64,000 nt of DNA from Trinickia violacea (GTDB taxonomy: Bacteria > Pseudomonadota > Gammaproteobacteria > Burkholderiales > Burkholderiaceae). The stretch is taken from contig NZ_CP040078.1 of the NCBI RefSeq assembly GCF_005280735.1, forward strand, positions 248,001 to 312,000, in the 5' to 3' direction. The position numbers were made by a program, and so were the translations under genes. The notes beneath the pieces were generated by a model. The model searched no databases. It saw only the letters and a list, made by a program, of their open reading frames with translations, and had not been told where the DNA came from. This document shows, one piece after another, positions 8,989 through 18,005 of this stretch (positions are counted from its first letter, which is position 1; each line of letters opens with the position of its first letter).

Positions 8989-11249
8989 TGGGCGCCCCGC
9001 ACCGCTTCGTTCGCGACGGCGAGCCGCGAAGCCAGCACCTTCACCACGAAGCGGTGGAACTGCCGCGCGGTGTCGGCGTCCGTCGATTCGAGCCGCTGCA
9101 GCGCGTCGAACGAGAGACGCCGCACCATGGTCGGCTCGTCGGCCCACACGTCGGCGCTGCGCGCCTGCTGCGTATAGAGCGCCATTTCGCCGACCACCGT
9201 GCCCGCGCCGAACGAGCGCAGCCGCATGGATTTGCCGTCCGCGAGCGGCAGCGAAACGGTCACGCGCCCCGCTTCGACGAAGTACACCGCATCGCCCGCA
9301 TCGCCGCGCGCGAACAGCGGCTCGTCTTTCATGAGCCAGCGCACCTGCGTGCAACGCTCGAGCTGCGCCAGCGCCGCCTCGGTAAAGTGCGGCCGGATCG
9401 CCGCCAGGCCGGGCGAGGCGGCCTCCTCCGCGTGACTATCGGGCTGCGCGAGCAGCCTGTCCTCGACCCATTCGAGGCCGGCGTCGAGATCGACGAAGGT
9501 CCTGACGTCCGCGCTCAGCACGCCGGCCCGCTCGAGCAGCGCCTGCGCCCGCGGCGGCAGCGCGGTGAGGACGAGCGTGTCGCCGCCGGCCGCGCAGCGC
9601 TGCTTGAGCCGGAGGAAAGTCGCCGAAGTCGATACGTCGAGACCGCTCACCTGGCGGAAATCGAGCATCACATAGCGCGCATGCCTGCCGGCGGTATCGC
9701 CGAGCCGCTTGCCGAGCCGGCGCAACACGAGGTTCGCTGTGCCGAAGAACAGGAAGCCTTGCAGGCGCACGCCGACCACGGCGTCGCCGTGCTCGCGAAG
9801 CCGCTGCGTATCCTCGATCGAGCGCTCGACGTTCGAATGGCACGTGTGCGCATCGAACTCGCGCGCGATCGCGCTGATGCGGCTGTAATTGAAGACGAAC
9901 ATCGCGCAGGCTGCGGCGATACCGAGCGCGATCCCCGCCACGGCCCCCTTGACGGCGATGACGGCGACGATCAGCACGACCAGCAGATAGTCGGCGAGAC
10001 CCAGCTTGCGATAGGAGGCGACGAGCCATTCGCGCAGGATGCCCCAGGATAGATAGAGCTGCAGCCCGACGAGCACGGGCTTCGGCAGCCACGCGATGGC
10101 GCCCGGCACGAGCCCGACGACGGCGAAGCAGCCGAGCCCCGCGACGATCCCGCTCAGGCGCGCCGTGGCGCCGGCGCGGCGGTTCAGGAGCGTGCGCGTC
10201 ATCGATTGATAGCCGACGATGCCGCCCGTCACGCCCGCGAGCAGGTTGGCGAGACCGGCCGCGCGCATCTCCTGGTTGAAGTCGGCGTCGAACCCGGTCG
10301 CGACGCTGGCCCCGCTCGCATTGAGCAGGATCGTCAACGCGGAGACCGCCGCCACCGCCAGGCACTCGGGCAGATGAGCGGCGATCGTGGCCCAGTCGAT
10401 CTCGCGGCGCGGCAGCAAGAGCGGCACTTGCATCGACGACAGCGATTCCCGGTCGAACAGCAGGCCCGCGGCATGCAGCTGATCGGCCGACTGCCCCATC
10501 GCGATCATCCCGGCAAAGAACACGGCGACGCCCGCGCCGAGGCCGAGCGGCGTCAGCAGATAGGGCTTGACGCGGCCTTGCGCGGCGATCAGCGTGCCGC
10601 ACACCACCAGTGCCGGCAGCCACGCGAGCCAGGGCAGATCGGGCAGCGCGGCGAGCGCCGGCCAGCCGATGCTGTGCCCGGTCAGCGTGCGCATCGCGCC
10701 GGAGAGCAGCAGATAGCCCGAGCCGCCGAGAAATCCGCCGACGACCGGAAACGGCAGGAACTGGATCACCGCGCTGCGGCGCGACCAGCCCACCAGATAG
10801 AGCAGCGCCCCAGTCACGAGCGAGCTCATCGCGATCGCGGCGAGCACGGTGGCGAGCACGCCGCTCGGCGGGAGGCCCGCGGCGCTCGCACCGGCCGCGA
10901 CGCTGCCCGCAAGGCCGACGAGGACCGCGACCGCATTGCTGTCGGGTCCGCCGATCGTGAACGGCAGCGAGCTCTTCACCGCGACGACGAGCGCGGTGAT
11001 GCCGCCGCTCACGAGCGTGACCATGATGCCGACGTTCACGAAATGCGCGAGGCTGCCGCTGAAGATCAGCGACCCGTAGGCGATCGAATAGCAGAGCGAA
11101 ACGAAGCCGGACAGCAAGCCGGCGACGACGTTGGCCGTCACCGGCGTGCCGGCGTGGGCTTGCGCGCCGGCGCCGGTTGCGGAGGTGCCGCTGGCGGAGG
11201 TGCCGCTGGCGGACGTTTTCAGCGCAAGGGTCTTGTTGCTCATGGGCAT
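8985..11249 (-). CDS. SulP-family anion transporter with STAS and cyclic-nucleotide-binding domains
   Basis: A 754-residue fusion. After an Ala/Gly/Ser/Thr-rich N-terminus with a repeated TSASG motif come 10-12 membrane helices with SulP features (GPDSNAVAVL; NLLAGVTGGIVGYQSMTRT). A cytoplasmic STAS domain follows near residues 490-590 (YVMLDFRQVSGLD). The C-terminus is a CRP/cNMP-binding domain near 625-735 (EPLFARGDAGDAVYFVEAG, then GTVVGEMALY). SulP proteins move sulfate, bicarbonate or dicarboxylates; the substrate here is unknown. The cNMP domain next to a cyclase gene implies gating by locally made cyclic nucleotide. The ATG shares its A with the preceding FecR stop (TAATG). Confidence 0.9.
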   Translation of the reverse strand: MPMSNKTLALKTSASGTSASGTSATGAGAQAHAGTPVTANVVAGLLSGFVSLCYSIAYGSLIFSGSLAHFVNVGIMVTLVSGGITALVVAVKSSLPFTIGGPDSNAVAVLVGLAGSVAAGASAAGLPPSGVLATVLAAIAMSSLVTGALLYLVGWSRRSAVIQFLPFPVVGGFLGGSGYLLLSGAMRTLTGHSIGWPALAALPDLPWLAWLPALVVCGTLIAAQGRVKPYLLTPLGLGAGVAVFFAGMIAMGQSADQLHAAGLLFDRESLSSMQVPLLLPRREIDWATIAAHLPECLAVAAVSALTILLNASGASVATGFDADFNQEMRAAGLANLLAGVTGGIVGYQSMTRTLLNRRAGATARLSGIVAGLGCFAVVGLVPGAIAWLPKPVLVGLQLYLSWGILREWLVASYRKLGLADYLLVVLIVAVIAVKGAVAGIALGIAAACAMFVFNYSRISAIAREFDAHTCHSNVERSIEDTQRLREHGDAVVGVRLQGFLFFGTANLVLRRLGKRLGDTAGRHARYVMLDFRQVSGLDVSTSATFLRLKQRCAAGGDTLVLTALPPRAQALLERAGVLSADVRTFVDLDAGLEWVEDRLLAQPDSHAEEAASPGLAAIRPHFTEAALAQLERCTQVRWLMKDEPLFARGDAGDAVYFVEAGRVTVSLPLADGKSMRLRSFGAGTVVGEMALYTQQARSADVWADEPTMVRRLSFDALQRLESTDADTARQFHRFVVKVLASRLAVANEAVRGAQ

Positions 11250-11908
11250 TACCTGCAGGCGGCGGGAGACGGGATGACAGGCTTGACGCTGGTCCCCGGC
11301 ATGGGGGCGAAGGTCGAATGCGGCGAGCGGATGATCGTGCCGTAGCCCTCGGACAATTCGTGATGGTCGGTCTCGGTGCGGACGTCGATCGTGCCGTGAT
11401 AGACGCGCAGGTGCTCGCCGGTCTCGCCGCTCGGGCATTCGATCCCGCATTCGAGCACCGACCACTCGGTGCCGCGAATGCCGATCGTCGCGGTCTGCGT
11501 CTTCAATTGGTACGCGTCGGGGTTGCCTTGCTTGCCGATCAGCCCCGAGATCACGCGCAACCCGCCCCGCACCAGCGACGAGACGCTGACGTTGCGCTGC
11601 GGATCGTCTGCGCCGAAGCGGTAGTCGTCGATCCGGTACACCGTGTCGCCCTTCAGGTAGATGCGCTGGTGATCGGCCATCAGCAGCACCGCTTCGGCGT
11701 TTTTCATGGTCTGAATCGTGTCGCCGCTCTCGATCGCGGAGCCGGCCACGGCGAAACGTTTCGCGCCCGCCGACGCCTGGATCGCCACGACGCCGGCCGT
11801 ATAGGCCACCGTGCCGGCCGGATCGGCGGCCCACGCGGCAGGCGAGGCGACAGCCAGGGCTGCGAGCCACGCGAGGAGACGGATGAATGCATGCATTGGC
11901 CGCCCCAT
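11249..11908 (-). CDS. Exported FecR-domain protein
   Basis: The 219-residue product has a Sec signal peptide (hydrophobic LLAWLAALAVASPAAWA, cleavage near residue 28). It then carries a FecR-type domain (ESGDTIQTMKNAEAVLLMADHQ, given in part, and IGIRGTEWSV near residue 145). This kind of soluble FecR domain is commonly found next to CHASE2 cyclases and two-partner-secretion genes. It may be a periplasmic partner of the CHASE2 sensor or of the exoprotein, which is inference from context. Start and stop overlap both neighbours (TGATG with tpsB, TAATG with the transporter), so translation is coupled. Confidence 0.8.
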   Translation of the reverse strand: MGRPMHAFIRLLAWLAALAVASPAAWAADPAGTVAYTAGVVAIQASAGAKRFAVAGSAIESGDTIQTMKNAEAVLLMADHQRIYLKGDTVYRIDDYRFGADDPQRNVSVSSLVRGGLRVISGLIGKQGNPDAYQLKTQTATIGIRGTEWSVLECGIECPSGETGEHLRVYHGTIDVRTETDHHELSEGYGTIIRSPHSTFAPMPGTSVKPVIPSPAACR

Positions 11909-13623
11909 CAGAACGCCTTGGTCAACTGAAGCCACACGCGGCCCGCGTGGTCGGTATCGGCCACCGCTACCGCGTTGCCGAGCTTGTGCGCGTAGACGAG
12001 GCGCACCTCGTAGCTCGGCGCGTTCGCGAGCGCGACGCCGACGCCCGCGCCGGACAGCCGCCGGTGATTGGAGTCGGTCGTGAACGGATCGACGTTGTCG
12101 CGCACGAAACCCGTGTCGACGAACCCATAAACTCCGAGCTGCCCTGGCAACAGCGACTGCGTGACGGCCCAGCGCACTTCCGCCGTCGCGAGATAGCCTT
12201 CGTCGCCCGGCGCTTCGCCGGTCGGATACGCGCGCACGCCGTACGGGCCGCCCAGCGCGAACTTCTCCGATGAGATGAGATTCTTCGATGCCTGCTGCCC
12301 GGAGAGCGCGAGGTAAAGCTGAAGCTTCGCGGTGACGGCCTGATAGAGCGCCAACGAATAGACGGTCTTGCGGTAATGCCCTGCCGATTGCGCCGATGCC
12401 TGGTCCGTGGCGAGCGCATCGGCCGACTCGAAATGCACGTCGCCTGCCTCGACGCGCAGCGCGTAGCTGGCGAACGTCTTGCCGGCGAGCACATTGCCGT
12501 TGATGCCGGCGCGATAGACGTTGTCGAACTTCTGGTCCACGCTGCCGTCCGCGTGATCGGTCAGGCTCTTGCGGTCGAACCCGCCTTCCGCGTTGAGGTT
12601 GAGGGTACGCGAGCGGATCAGCGGGTAGCTCGTCGTCCACGAGAGCACGGTGGCGTGACCGTAGCCATCGAGCGACGAAAAATCGGCGCCGAGCCGGTAC
12701 GTCGATTCGGTGAGCGTGAGGCCCGTGCGCAGGCCGTCGCTGCCGACCGGCACGCTGTAGCCGAGCTGGCCCAGCGTCTGCCCTGTGATCGACGTCAGCG
12801 CATACGCATCGAGCCGGTCGCCGAAGCCGAGCGGGCTCAGCCATTGCAGCGCGCCGCCGGTGCGCACGCGCCCCGTCGGCCGGATGCCGTAGTTGTCGCC
12901 CTGCAGGCTTGCCGTGAGCGCGCGCACCGGCGGCACGTCGAGCGCGAGATCGGAGGTGCCCGGCACTTCGCCCGCGCTCAGGTTGCCGGTGACGGCGCTC
13001 GCGCCCGTCACGTCTTGCATCAGCAAGGCGGCGCGATCGAGGCGCCGCTCGTCGATCACGTCGCCGAGATGCGCAGCGCTTGCATAGCGCTGCAGCACGG
13101 CGTCGCGCACGGGAGAGCTGTTGTGCAGCTCGACCTTGCCGTAGCGGCCCTCGACGACGGCGAGGCCGACGATGCCGTCGCGAATGTCCTGCGCGGGAAC
13201 ATAGGCGCGCGCCACGAGGTAGCCGTGCGCGCGATAGAAGCTCGTGACGCGCGCGGCGGCTTCGTCGAGATCGCCCAGCGTGCGCTGCTCGCCAAGCGCC
13301 GGCGCGAGCAGCGGCATCAGTCTCGCACTGCTGAACTTCGTGTTGCCGTCGATCTGGAAACCCTTGACGGCAAAACGCAGCGTCGAAGCCGACGGCCGAG
13401 CCGCGGTGGGCGCCTCGATGTGGATCTCGGCATTCGATGCGGGCAGCGCCGGCGGCGGCAAGCTCTGCAATTGATCGCGCAGCGTGCTGCCGGCATTGGG
13501 CACATTGGGCAGGTTCGGCACCGGCGTGGACAATTGCGCCGAGGCGTCGGGCATCGTCGCGCAAGCGAGCGCCGCGCCGAGACCGGCGAGGACGGTCAGC
13601 CGGGCCGGACGGCGAGGATTCAT
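11908..13623 (-). CDS. Two-partner secretion outer-membrane transporter (TpsB, ShlB/FhaC family)
   Basis: TpsB proteins export a cognate TpsA through the outer membrane. The product of about 571 residues starts with a signal peptide (MNPRRPARLTVLAGLGAALA). A proline-rich plug/linker region follows, then two POTRA domains (FAVKGFQIDGNTKF; YGKVELHNSS) and a 16-strand barrel with the ShlB-type KFALGGPYGVRAYPTGEAPG motif, ending in phenylalanine as outer-membrane barrels do. In-frame ATGs up to 13683 would overlap tpsA and lack a better ribosome site, so the exact start is uncertain. It follows the exoprotein gene directly, as is usual for TPS pairs. Confidence 0.9.
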   Translation of the reverse strand: MNPRRPARLTVLAGLGAALACATMPDASAQLSTPVPNLPNVPNAGSTLRDQLQSLPPPALPASNAEIHIEAPTAARPSASTLRFAVKGFQIDGNTKFSSARLMPLLAPALGEQRTLGDLDEAAARVTSFYRAHGYLVARAYVPAQDIRDGIVGLAVVEGRYGKVELHNSSPVRDAVLQRYASAAHLGDVIDERRLDRAALLMQDVTGASAVTGNLSAGEVPGTSDLALDVPPVRALTASLQGDNYGIRPTGRVRTGGALQWLSPLGFGDRLDAYALTSITGQTLGQLGYSVPVGSDGLRTGLTLTESTYRLGADFSSLDGYGHATVLSWTTSYPLIRSRTLNLNAEGGFDRKSLTDHADGSVDQKFDNVYRAGINGNVLAGKTFASYALRVEAGDVHFESADALATDQASAQSAGHYRKTVYSLALYQAVTAKLQLYLALSGQQASKNLISSEKFALGGPYGVRAYPTGEAPGDEGYLATAEVRWAVTQSLLPGQLGVYGFVDTGFVRDNVDPFTTDSNHRRLSGAGVGVALANAPSYEVRLVYAHKLGNAVAVADTDHAGRVWLQLTKAF

Positions 13624-13652
13624 GAAGTCAGCGGCCATCATCTCGCTGACGC

Positions 13653-16600
13653 TCACGGTGCGCATGCCGCGGCCACCGGCCATGCCGGCAGCGCCGACGA
13701 ACGGCGGTCATTGGCGACCACGATCGTTTGCTGGGCCGTGCCGAACGCCGCGGCGACGGCCGCGGCTTCTCTTCTGCGCTGGGTGCCGTTGCCCGAGGCG
13801 CCGCTGTCGGCGTCGCTGTTCGCGATCGCGTTGACCTGATCGACGACCGCCGGTGAAGTCGAGCCCGTGACGGTCAGGTCCGCCGTTTGGCCGTCGGCCA
13901 CGGTATAGCCCACCGGCAGGCCCGACACCGAGTAGCGGATGCGATAGCGGCCCACGCCGTCGTCGCCATTCGCGCGCGTCGCGCTTGCCGCGTCGCCGTT
14001 GCTGTAGACGATGACCGACACGCCCGCCGGCACGCTGGCATCGGTAAAGGCGTTGCCGTAGTTAGAACCGGCATACTTCAACGACAGCGTCGCGCTTTCC
14101 TGCGCGGTGGTGCCCACCACCTTCTGATTGGCGATCGCGTTCACGAGAATCACTTGGTCGGTCGAGAAGAGGTAGCGATTGCCGCTCGCAGCGACCGTCG
14201 AGCCGACACTGAAGCTTTGCCCCCACAGCGCATCGTTGCCGCTTTGCAGGCCGCCGAACGTGTCGGCGTCGGGGCTGCTCGAGGACACGAGCCAGCGCCC
14301 GTTGCTCGCGGTGATCGCACTGGAGCCTGCGAGGTTCGTGAAGGCGGAGCTCGCGAGCACGACCGCGTCGCCGCTGGCCGACGACGTGATGCCTTGAGCG
14401 AGCGTCAACGCATTGCCGGCGGCGGACAGCGTCACCGCACCGCCCGCCGTAATGCCCGCCGTCGATCCGACCTGGCCGACGGTCAGACTCGCCGCATTGT
14501 CGAGGCTGAACGCGCCGCTCACGTCGGCCGCCACGGTGCCGATCTGATTGGCGCCGTCGAGCGTCACGTTGCCCGCGCTCGTGACGCCGAGCACGCCGAG
14601 CGTGAACGCGCCGCTTTGCGTGATGTCGCCGCCCGAGGTCTGCAAGGTCAACGTCGAGCCGCTGCCGCTCACGGAGCCGAATGTCATCTGCGACGCGGAG
14701 ATCGTCGTGTCGCCGCTCAAGTCGAGCGTCGTGCCCGAGTTGAACACGAGCGAGACGCCGCTTGCTGTCGAGAGCGCGTTCGATTGCAGATTGGTCAGCA
14801 CGGACGGCAACAACGAGGCCACTTCCGAAACGGTCCCGCCCGAGAACGGATTGCCGAGCGCCGCCGCGATGTCGCCGAGGCTCACGCTCGTGCCGCCCAG
14901 CGCGACGACGTTGTCCTGGAGGTTCATCGCCACGCTGGCGCCCGAGGTCTCGGCCGCGCCGAACGTGGTGCCGCTGCCGCTCGGCGAGAAGACGGCCACC
15001 GCCGTCGTGCCGTTGCTGAAAGTCGTCGAGGGCAGCATCAAGTAGTAGAAGCCGTTCGCGCCCGTCACGACGCGGCCGATCAACGAATCGTTCGCGGCGA
15101 AGTCGAGGGCCGAGCCGGTTTTGATCGTCCCCGACGTGTCGGTGTAGGAGCCGGAAAACACCGTCGGCGTGCTCGTGAAAATCGATGCGAGATACGGATA
15201 CGAGGTGCCGGGAATGAAGCGCCAGACGCTGCTGAAATCGAAGCCGGTGAAGCTCGCCGCCGTGCTCGCCAGCATCTGCGCGTTCGTGAGGCCCGTGCCG
15301 CCGTTGCTCGTGCTCTGACCGGTCGTGTCGGTGTTCCAGTAGCTGTTGGTGGCGGTGCCGACGCCGACCGCGACGAGACCGCCCGCCACGCCGCTGCCGC
15401 CTTGCACCAGGCCGGCCGCGTAGCTGTTCGTGATCGTGCCCATGTTCTGGCCGACCAAGCCGGCGGTCGCGAAGGGGCCTGTCACCGAGCCGAGCGCGTA
15501 GCTGTCGGTGATCGTGCCCGTGTTCAGGCCGACCAGGCCGCCGACGTAGCCCCCGACCGAGTCCACCACCCCGCTCGCGAACGACTGCGAGACGGTGCCG
15601 TCGTTCCTGCCCGCGAGCCCGCCGACGAACCGGTCGCCCGTGACGGAGGCCGCCGACCACGAACTCGTGATCGTCCCGTTCGCGTTCAAGCCGACGAGCC
15701 CGCCGACCTGGCCCAGCGTGAGCGGGCCGCCACTGCCGTCGCTCGCCGTCACGGTCACGCCCAAGCCGGTGCTCGAGTTGGCGATCGTCGCGATCGTCGC
15801 CCCGTCGTCGAGGTTTTCTCCAACCAAGCCGCCGACGTTGGTCGTGGCGTCGTCGATCGCCCAGGTGTTGGAGGTGCCCGTCACCGCCCCCGTATCGACG
15901 GAGACGCCGGAGATCGTCCCGCCTTCGTTGATGCCGGCCAGCGCGCCGACGAAGCGCGAGCCGACGACTGTGAAGTTCGTCAGCGAGAGGTTCGATACCG
16001 AGCCGTCCTTGATGAAGCCGAACAGGCCGACGTCCTCGGTGCTGGGCAGGTTGATCGTCAGGCCGCTGATGGTCTTGCCGTTGCCGTCGAAGGCGCCCGT
16101 AAACGGCGCGTCGACACTGCCGATCGGCGCGAAGCCCGCGCTGCTGTTCCAGTTCGCTGTACCGCTTGCGTCGATCGAATTGGCGAGCCGGTAGGCGTCC
16201 GCGAGCAGCGCCGGGGACGTGCCGATACCCTGCAGGCCGTAGACGTCGCCGATTAGATAGGGAGCGGCCGTGGTTCCGCTGCCGCTCAAGGCGCGCAGGA
16301 ACGAGCCACCCGTCACTTCGAAGTTCGACGCGCTGAAGCTCGCGACGGAGCCGCTGCCGACCTGGACCCACTGGCCGCTCGCGAGATCGAACGTGCCCGT
16401 CGTGATCGACGCGTTCTGATCGGGCGTGATCGTGCCGGCCGCCGACAGCGTGAGCGTGCCGCTCGTCGAATTGAGCGTGATCGGCGCGGAAAGCGCGATG
16501 TTGCCGGTCGAGCTCGTCGCCGTGAGTGCGAGCCCGGTGAACGCTCCTGCCAGCGTGACGTTGCCCGTCGCATTGGCCACGAGCGAGCCGGTCGTGCCGG

Positions 16601-17810
16601 CATTGAGCGTCCCGGTGATGTCGATGTTGCGGTCGGCGGTCAGCGTGAGCGTGTTGCCCGAACTCCACGCGACGTTGTCGCTGATCGTGATGTCGCCGTT
16701 GCCGCCGGTGCCGGTGCTCGTCTGCAACTGGACGTTCGTGCTCGCCAGTTGCGAAGCCAGGCTCGCGCCCGTCATGCTGCCGCCCGACGACGCCACCGTG
16801 ATGTCCGACGGATCGATGAGCCAGGTGCCGGTCTTGCCGCTCGCGGCGCGGGTCGTGATCGTCGCGCCGGAGAGAAGCTGGAACGCCTGCCCCGAGGTTT
16901 CGATCGTGCCGCCGTTACCGCCGTCAGGCGCGGAGGCGTCGAGCGTGCCGCCGGCGAGCGCCGTGCCGCCGTCCGCCAGCAGCTTGATCGTGCCGCCCAC
17001 GTTCGCCGCCGTGCGCGCCTGAATTTCGCCCGTGTTGTTGACGACGCCGGACAGCACGGCGTCGCGCCCTTTGCTCGTCAGGATCACGACACCGCCGTCG
17101 GCGCGGATCAGATCGCCGTTTTCGGCAAGCGCGTCGAGCGTGCCCTGGTCGATCGTCAGCGAAACGAGCTGATTGCCCGCGAGCGTCACGGTGGCCGCGG
17201 CGCCCGCCGCGAGCTCGACGGTGCCGTTGTCCGCAACGAGCGTGCCCTGGTTCGAGACGTGCGGCGCGATGAACGCGATATAGCCGCCATTCGCCGTGAT
17301 CTGCCCTTCGTTGACGATGCTGCCGGTGCCGCCGCTATCGGTGAAACGATAGGTGCCGGCGAGAAAGTCGCTGTCGGAGAGGCTCAGCGTCGTCGCCAAC
17401 AGCCCGCCGACGTTGACCTGCGCCGATTTGCCGAACAGCACACCGTTCGGGTTCAGGATGAACACCTGCCCATTCGCGTTCAGCGTGCCGAGGATCTGCG
17501 TCGCGCTCTGGCTCGTCACGCGATTCAAGGCAATGGCGCTGCTGCTCGGCTGCGCGAACGTGACGGTGTCCTTCGCGCCGATGTCGAAGCTCGTCCAGTT
17601 GATCGCGAGCCGGTTGCTGTTTTGCCGGATCACCGTGCTGGTGCCGCCGGCGGAATTCGCTGTGGCGTTGATCGCGCCCGCGCCGGCCGTGACTTGTCCG
17701 CCGGCCGGCGCGGCCCAGGCGGGCAGGCAGGTCGCGAGCGAACCCGCCGCAGCGCTCGCTGCCAGACCGACCGCCGTCAGTTTTCCCGCCATGCGGTGGG
17801 CGTGGCGCAT
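13653..17810 (-). CDS. Two-partner secretion exoprotein (TpsA, filamentous-haemagglutinin-like)
   Basis: A 1385-residue secreted protein. The signal peptide ends near AWA at residue 33. It is followed by the TPS haemagglutination domain with NPNG at 120-123 and a GGLLATT segment. The middle holds several GLUG-type repeats (VGGLVG-N-GTI units, about residues 640-880) and a long Ser/Thr/Gly-rich beta-helix. Near the C-terminus are MBG-like stretches (SATLSLKYAGSNYG). There is no toxin domain typical of CDI systems, so an adhesin or biofilm matrix protein is most likely. The preferred ATG lies about 31 nt downstream of the predicted start site; the longer in-frame start (17882) would lie upstream of the promoter. 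Confidence 0.88.
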   Translation of the reverse strand: MRHAHRMAGKLTAVGLAASAAAGSLATCLPAWAAPAGGQVTAGAGAINATANSAGGTSTVIRQNSNRLAINWTSFDIGAKDTVTFAQPSSSAIALNRVTSQSATQILGTLNANGQVFILNPNGVLFGKSAQVNVGGLLATTLSLSDSDFLAGTYRFTDSGGTGSIVNEGQITANGGYIAFIAPHVSNQGTLVADNGTVELAAGAAATVTLAGNQLVSLTIDQGTLDALAENGDLIRADGGVVILTSKGRDAVLSGVVNNTGEIQARTAANVGGTIKLLADGGTALAGGTLDASAPDGGNGGTIETSGQAFQLLSGATITTRAASGKTGTWLIDPSDITVASSGGSMTGASLASQLASTNVQLQTSTGTGGNGDITISDNVAWSSGNTLTLTADRNIDITGTLNAGTTGSLVANATGNVTLAGAFTGLALTATSSTGNIALSAPITLNSTSGTLTLSAAGTITPDQNASITTGTFDLASGQWVQVGSGSVASFSASNFEVTGGSFLRALSGSGTTAAPYLIGDVYGLQGIGTSPALLADAYRLANSIDASGTANWNSSAGFAPIGSVDAPFTGAFDGNGKTISGLTINLPSTEDVGLFGFIKDGSVSNLSLTNFTVVGSRFVGALAGINEGGTISGVSVDTGAVTGTSNTWAIDDATTNVGGLVGENLDDGATIATIANSSTGLGVTVTASDGSGGPLTLGQVGGLVGLNANGTITSSWSAASVTGDRFVGGLAGRNDGTVSQSFASGVVDSVGGYVGGLVGLNTGTITDSYALGSVTGPFATAGLVGQNMGTITNSYAAGLVQGGSGVAGGLVAVGVGTATNSYWNTDTTGQSTSNGGTGLTNAQMLASTAASFTGFDFSSVWRFIPGTSYPYLASIFTSTPTVFSGSYTDTSGTIKTGSALDFAANDSLIGRVVTGANGFYYLMLPSTTFSNGTTAVAVFSPSGSGTTFGAAETSGASVAMNLQDNVVALGGTSVSLGDIAAALGNPFSGGTVSEVASLLPSVLTNLQSNALSTASGVSLVFNSGTTLDLSGDTTISASQMTFGSVSGSGSTLTLQTSGGDITQSGAFTLGVLGVTSAGNVTLDGANQIGTVAADVSGAFSLDNAASLTVGQVGSTAGITAGGAVTLSAAGNALTLAQGITSSASGDAVVLASSAFTNLAGSSAITASNGRWLVSSSSPDADTFGGLQSGNDALWGQSFSVGSTVAASGNRYLFSTDQVILVNAIANQKVVGTTAQESATLSLKYAGSNYGNAFTDASVPAGVSVIVYSNGDAASATRANGDDGVGRYRIRYSVSGLPVGYTVADGQTADLTVTGSTSPAVVDQVNAIANSDADSGASGNGTQRRREAAAVAAAFGTAQQTIVVANDRRSSALPAWPVAAACAP

Positions 17811-17847
17811 CGTTTCCCCGTGGATTTCGATTTTTAAAACGGGCACG

Positions 17848-17894
17848 AGTATAGGGATACGGGCCGATCCCTTCTGTAGCACAAACGCGCTACA
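17848..17894 (-). promoter_or_regulatory. Promoter with TGTMGC-N8-RCTACA inverted repeat upstream of tpsA
   Basis: Minus-strand TATACT -10 box at 17848-17853, separated by exactly 21 bp from a perfect-arm inverted repeat at 17875-17894 (TGTAGC, eight bases, GCTACA). This is the most symmetric of the three copies. The -35 position falls at the edge of the repeat and is poor, consistent with activation by a bound regulator. On the other side, 22 bp from the repeat, lies TAAAAT (17917-17922), a possible divergent -10 box. Confidence 0.65.
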
Positions 17895-18005
17895 TCGGCC
17901 GGCCTCCCGCTGCGCTTAAAATGCTGGCCGCAGGGCGAAGCGGAGCGGCGGCAGGCGATCGGCGACAAGCACCAGCTCCGCCGCAAGGCGATCACCCCAA
18001 GCGGC

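Noticed and set aside
15390..15950. Repetitive region in tpsA considered as CRISPR or tandem DNA repeat
   Set aside because: The repeats are protein-level GLUG units with diverged codons and no constant spacer length.
13887..16256. A 789-codon open frame on the plus strand opposite tpsA
   Set aside because: It is Arg/Ala/His-rich, lacks any domain, and mirrors the third-position GC bias of the real gene. Similar frames lie opposite the cyclase (6934-8844), tssC (3786-5243) and dgcA (39458-41500).
11908..17810. CdiA/CdiB contact-dependent inhibition system
   Set aside because: The exoprotein is short, lacks a pretoxin or toxin C-terminus, and there is no immunity gene; FecR and cyclase genes follow instead.
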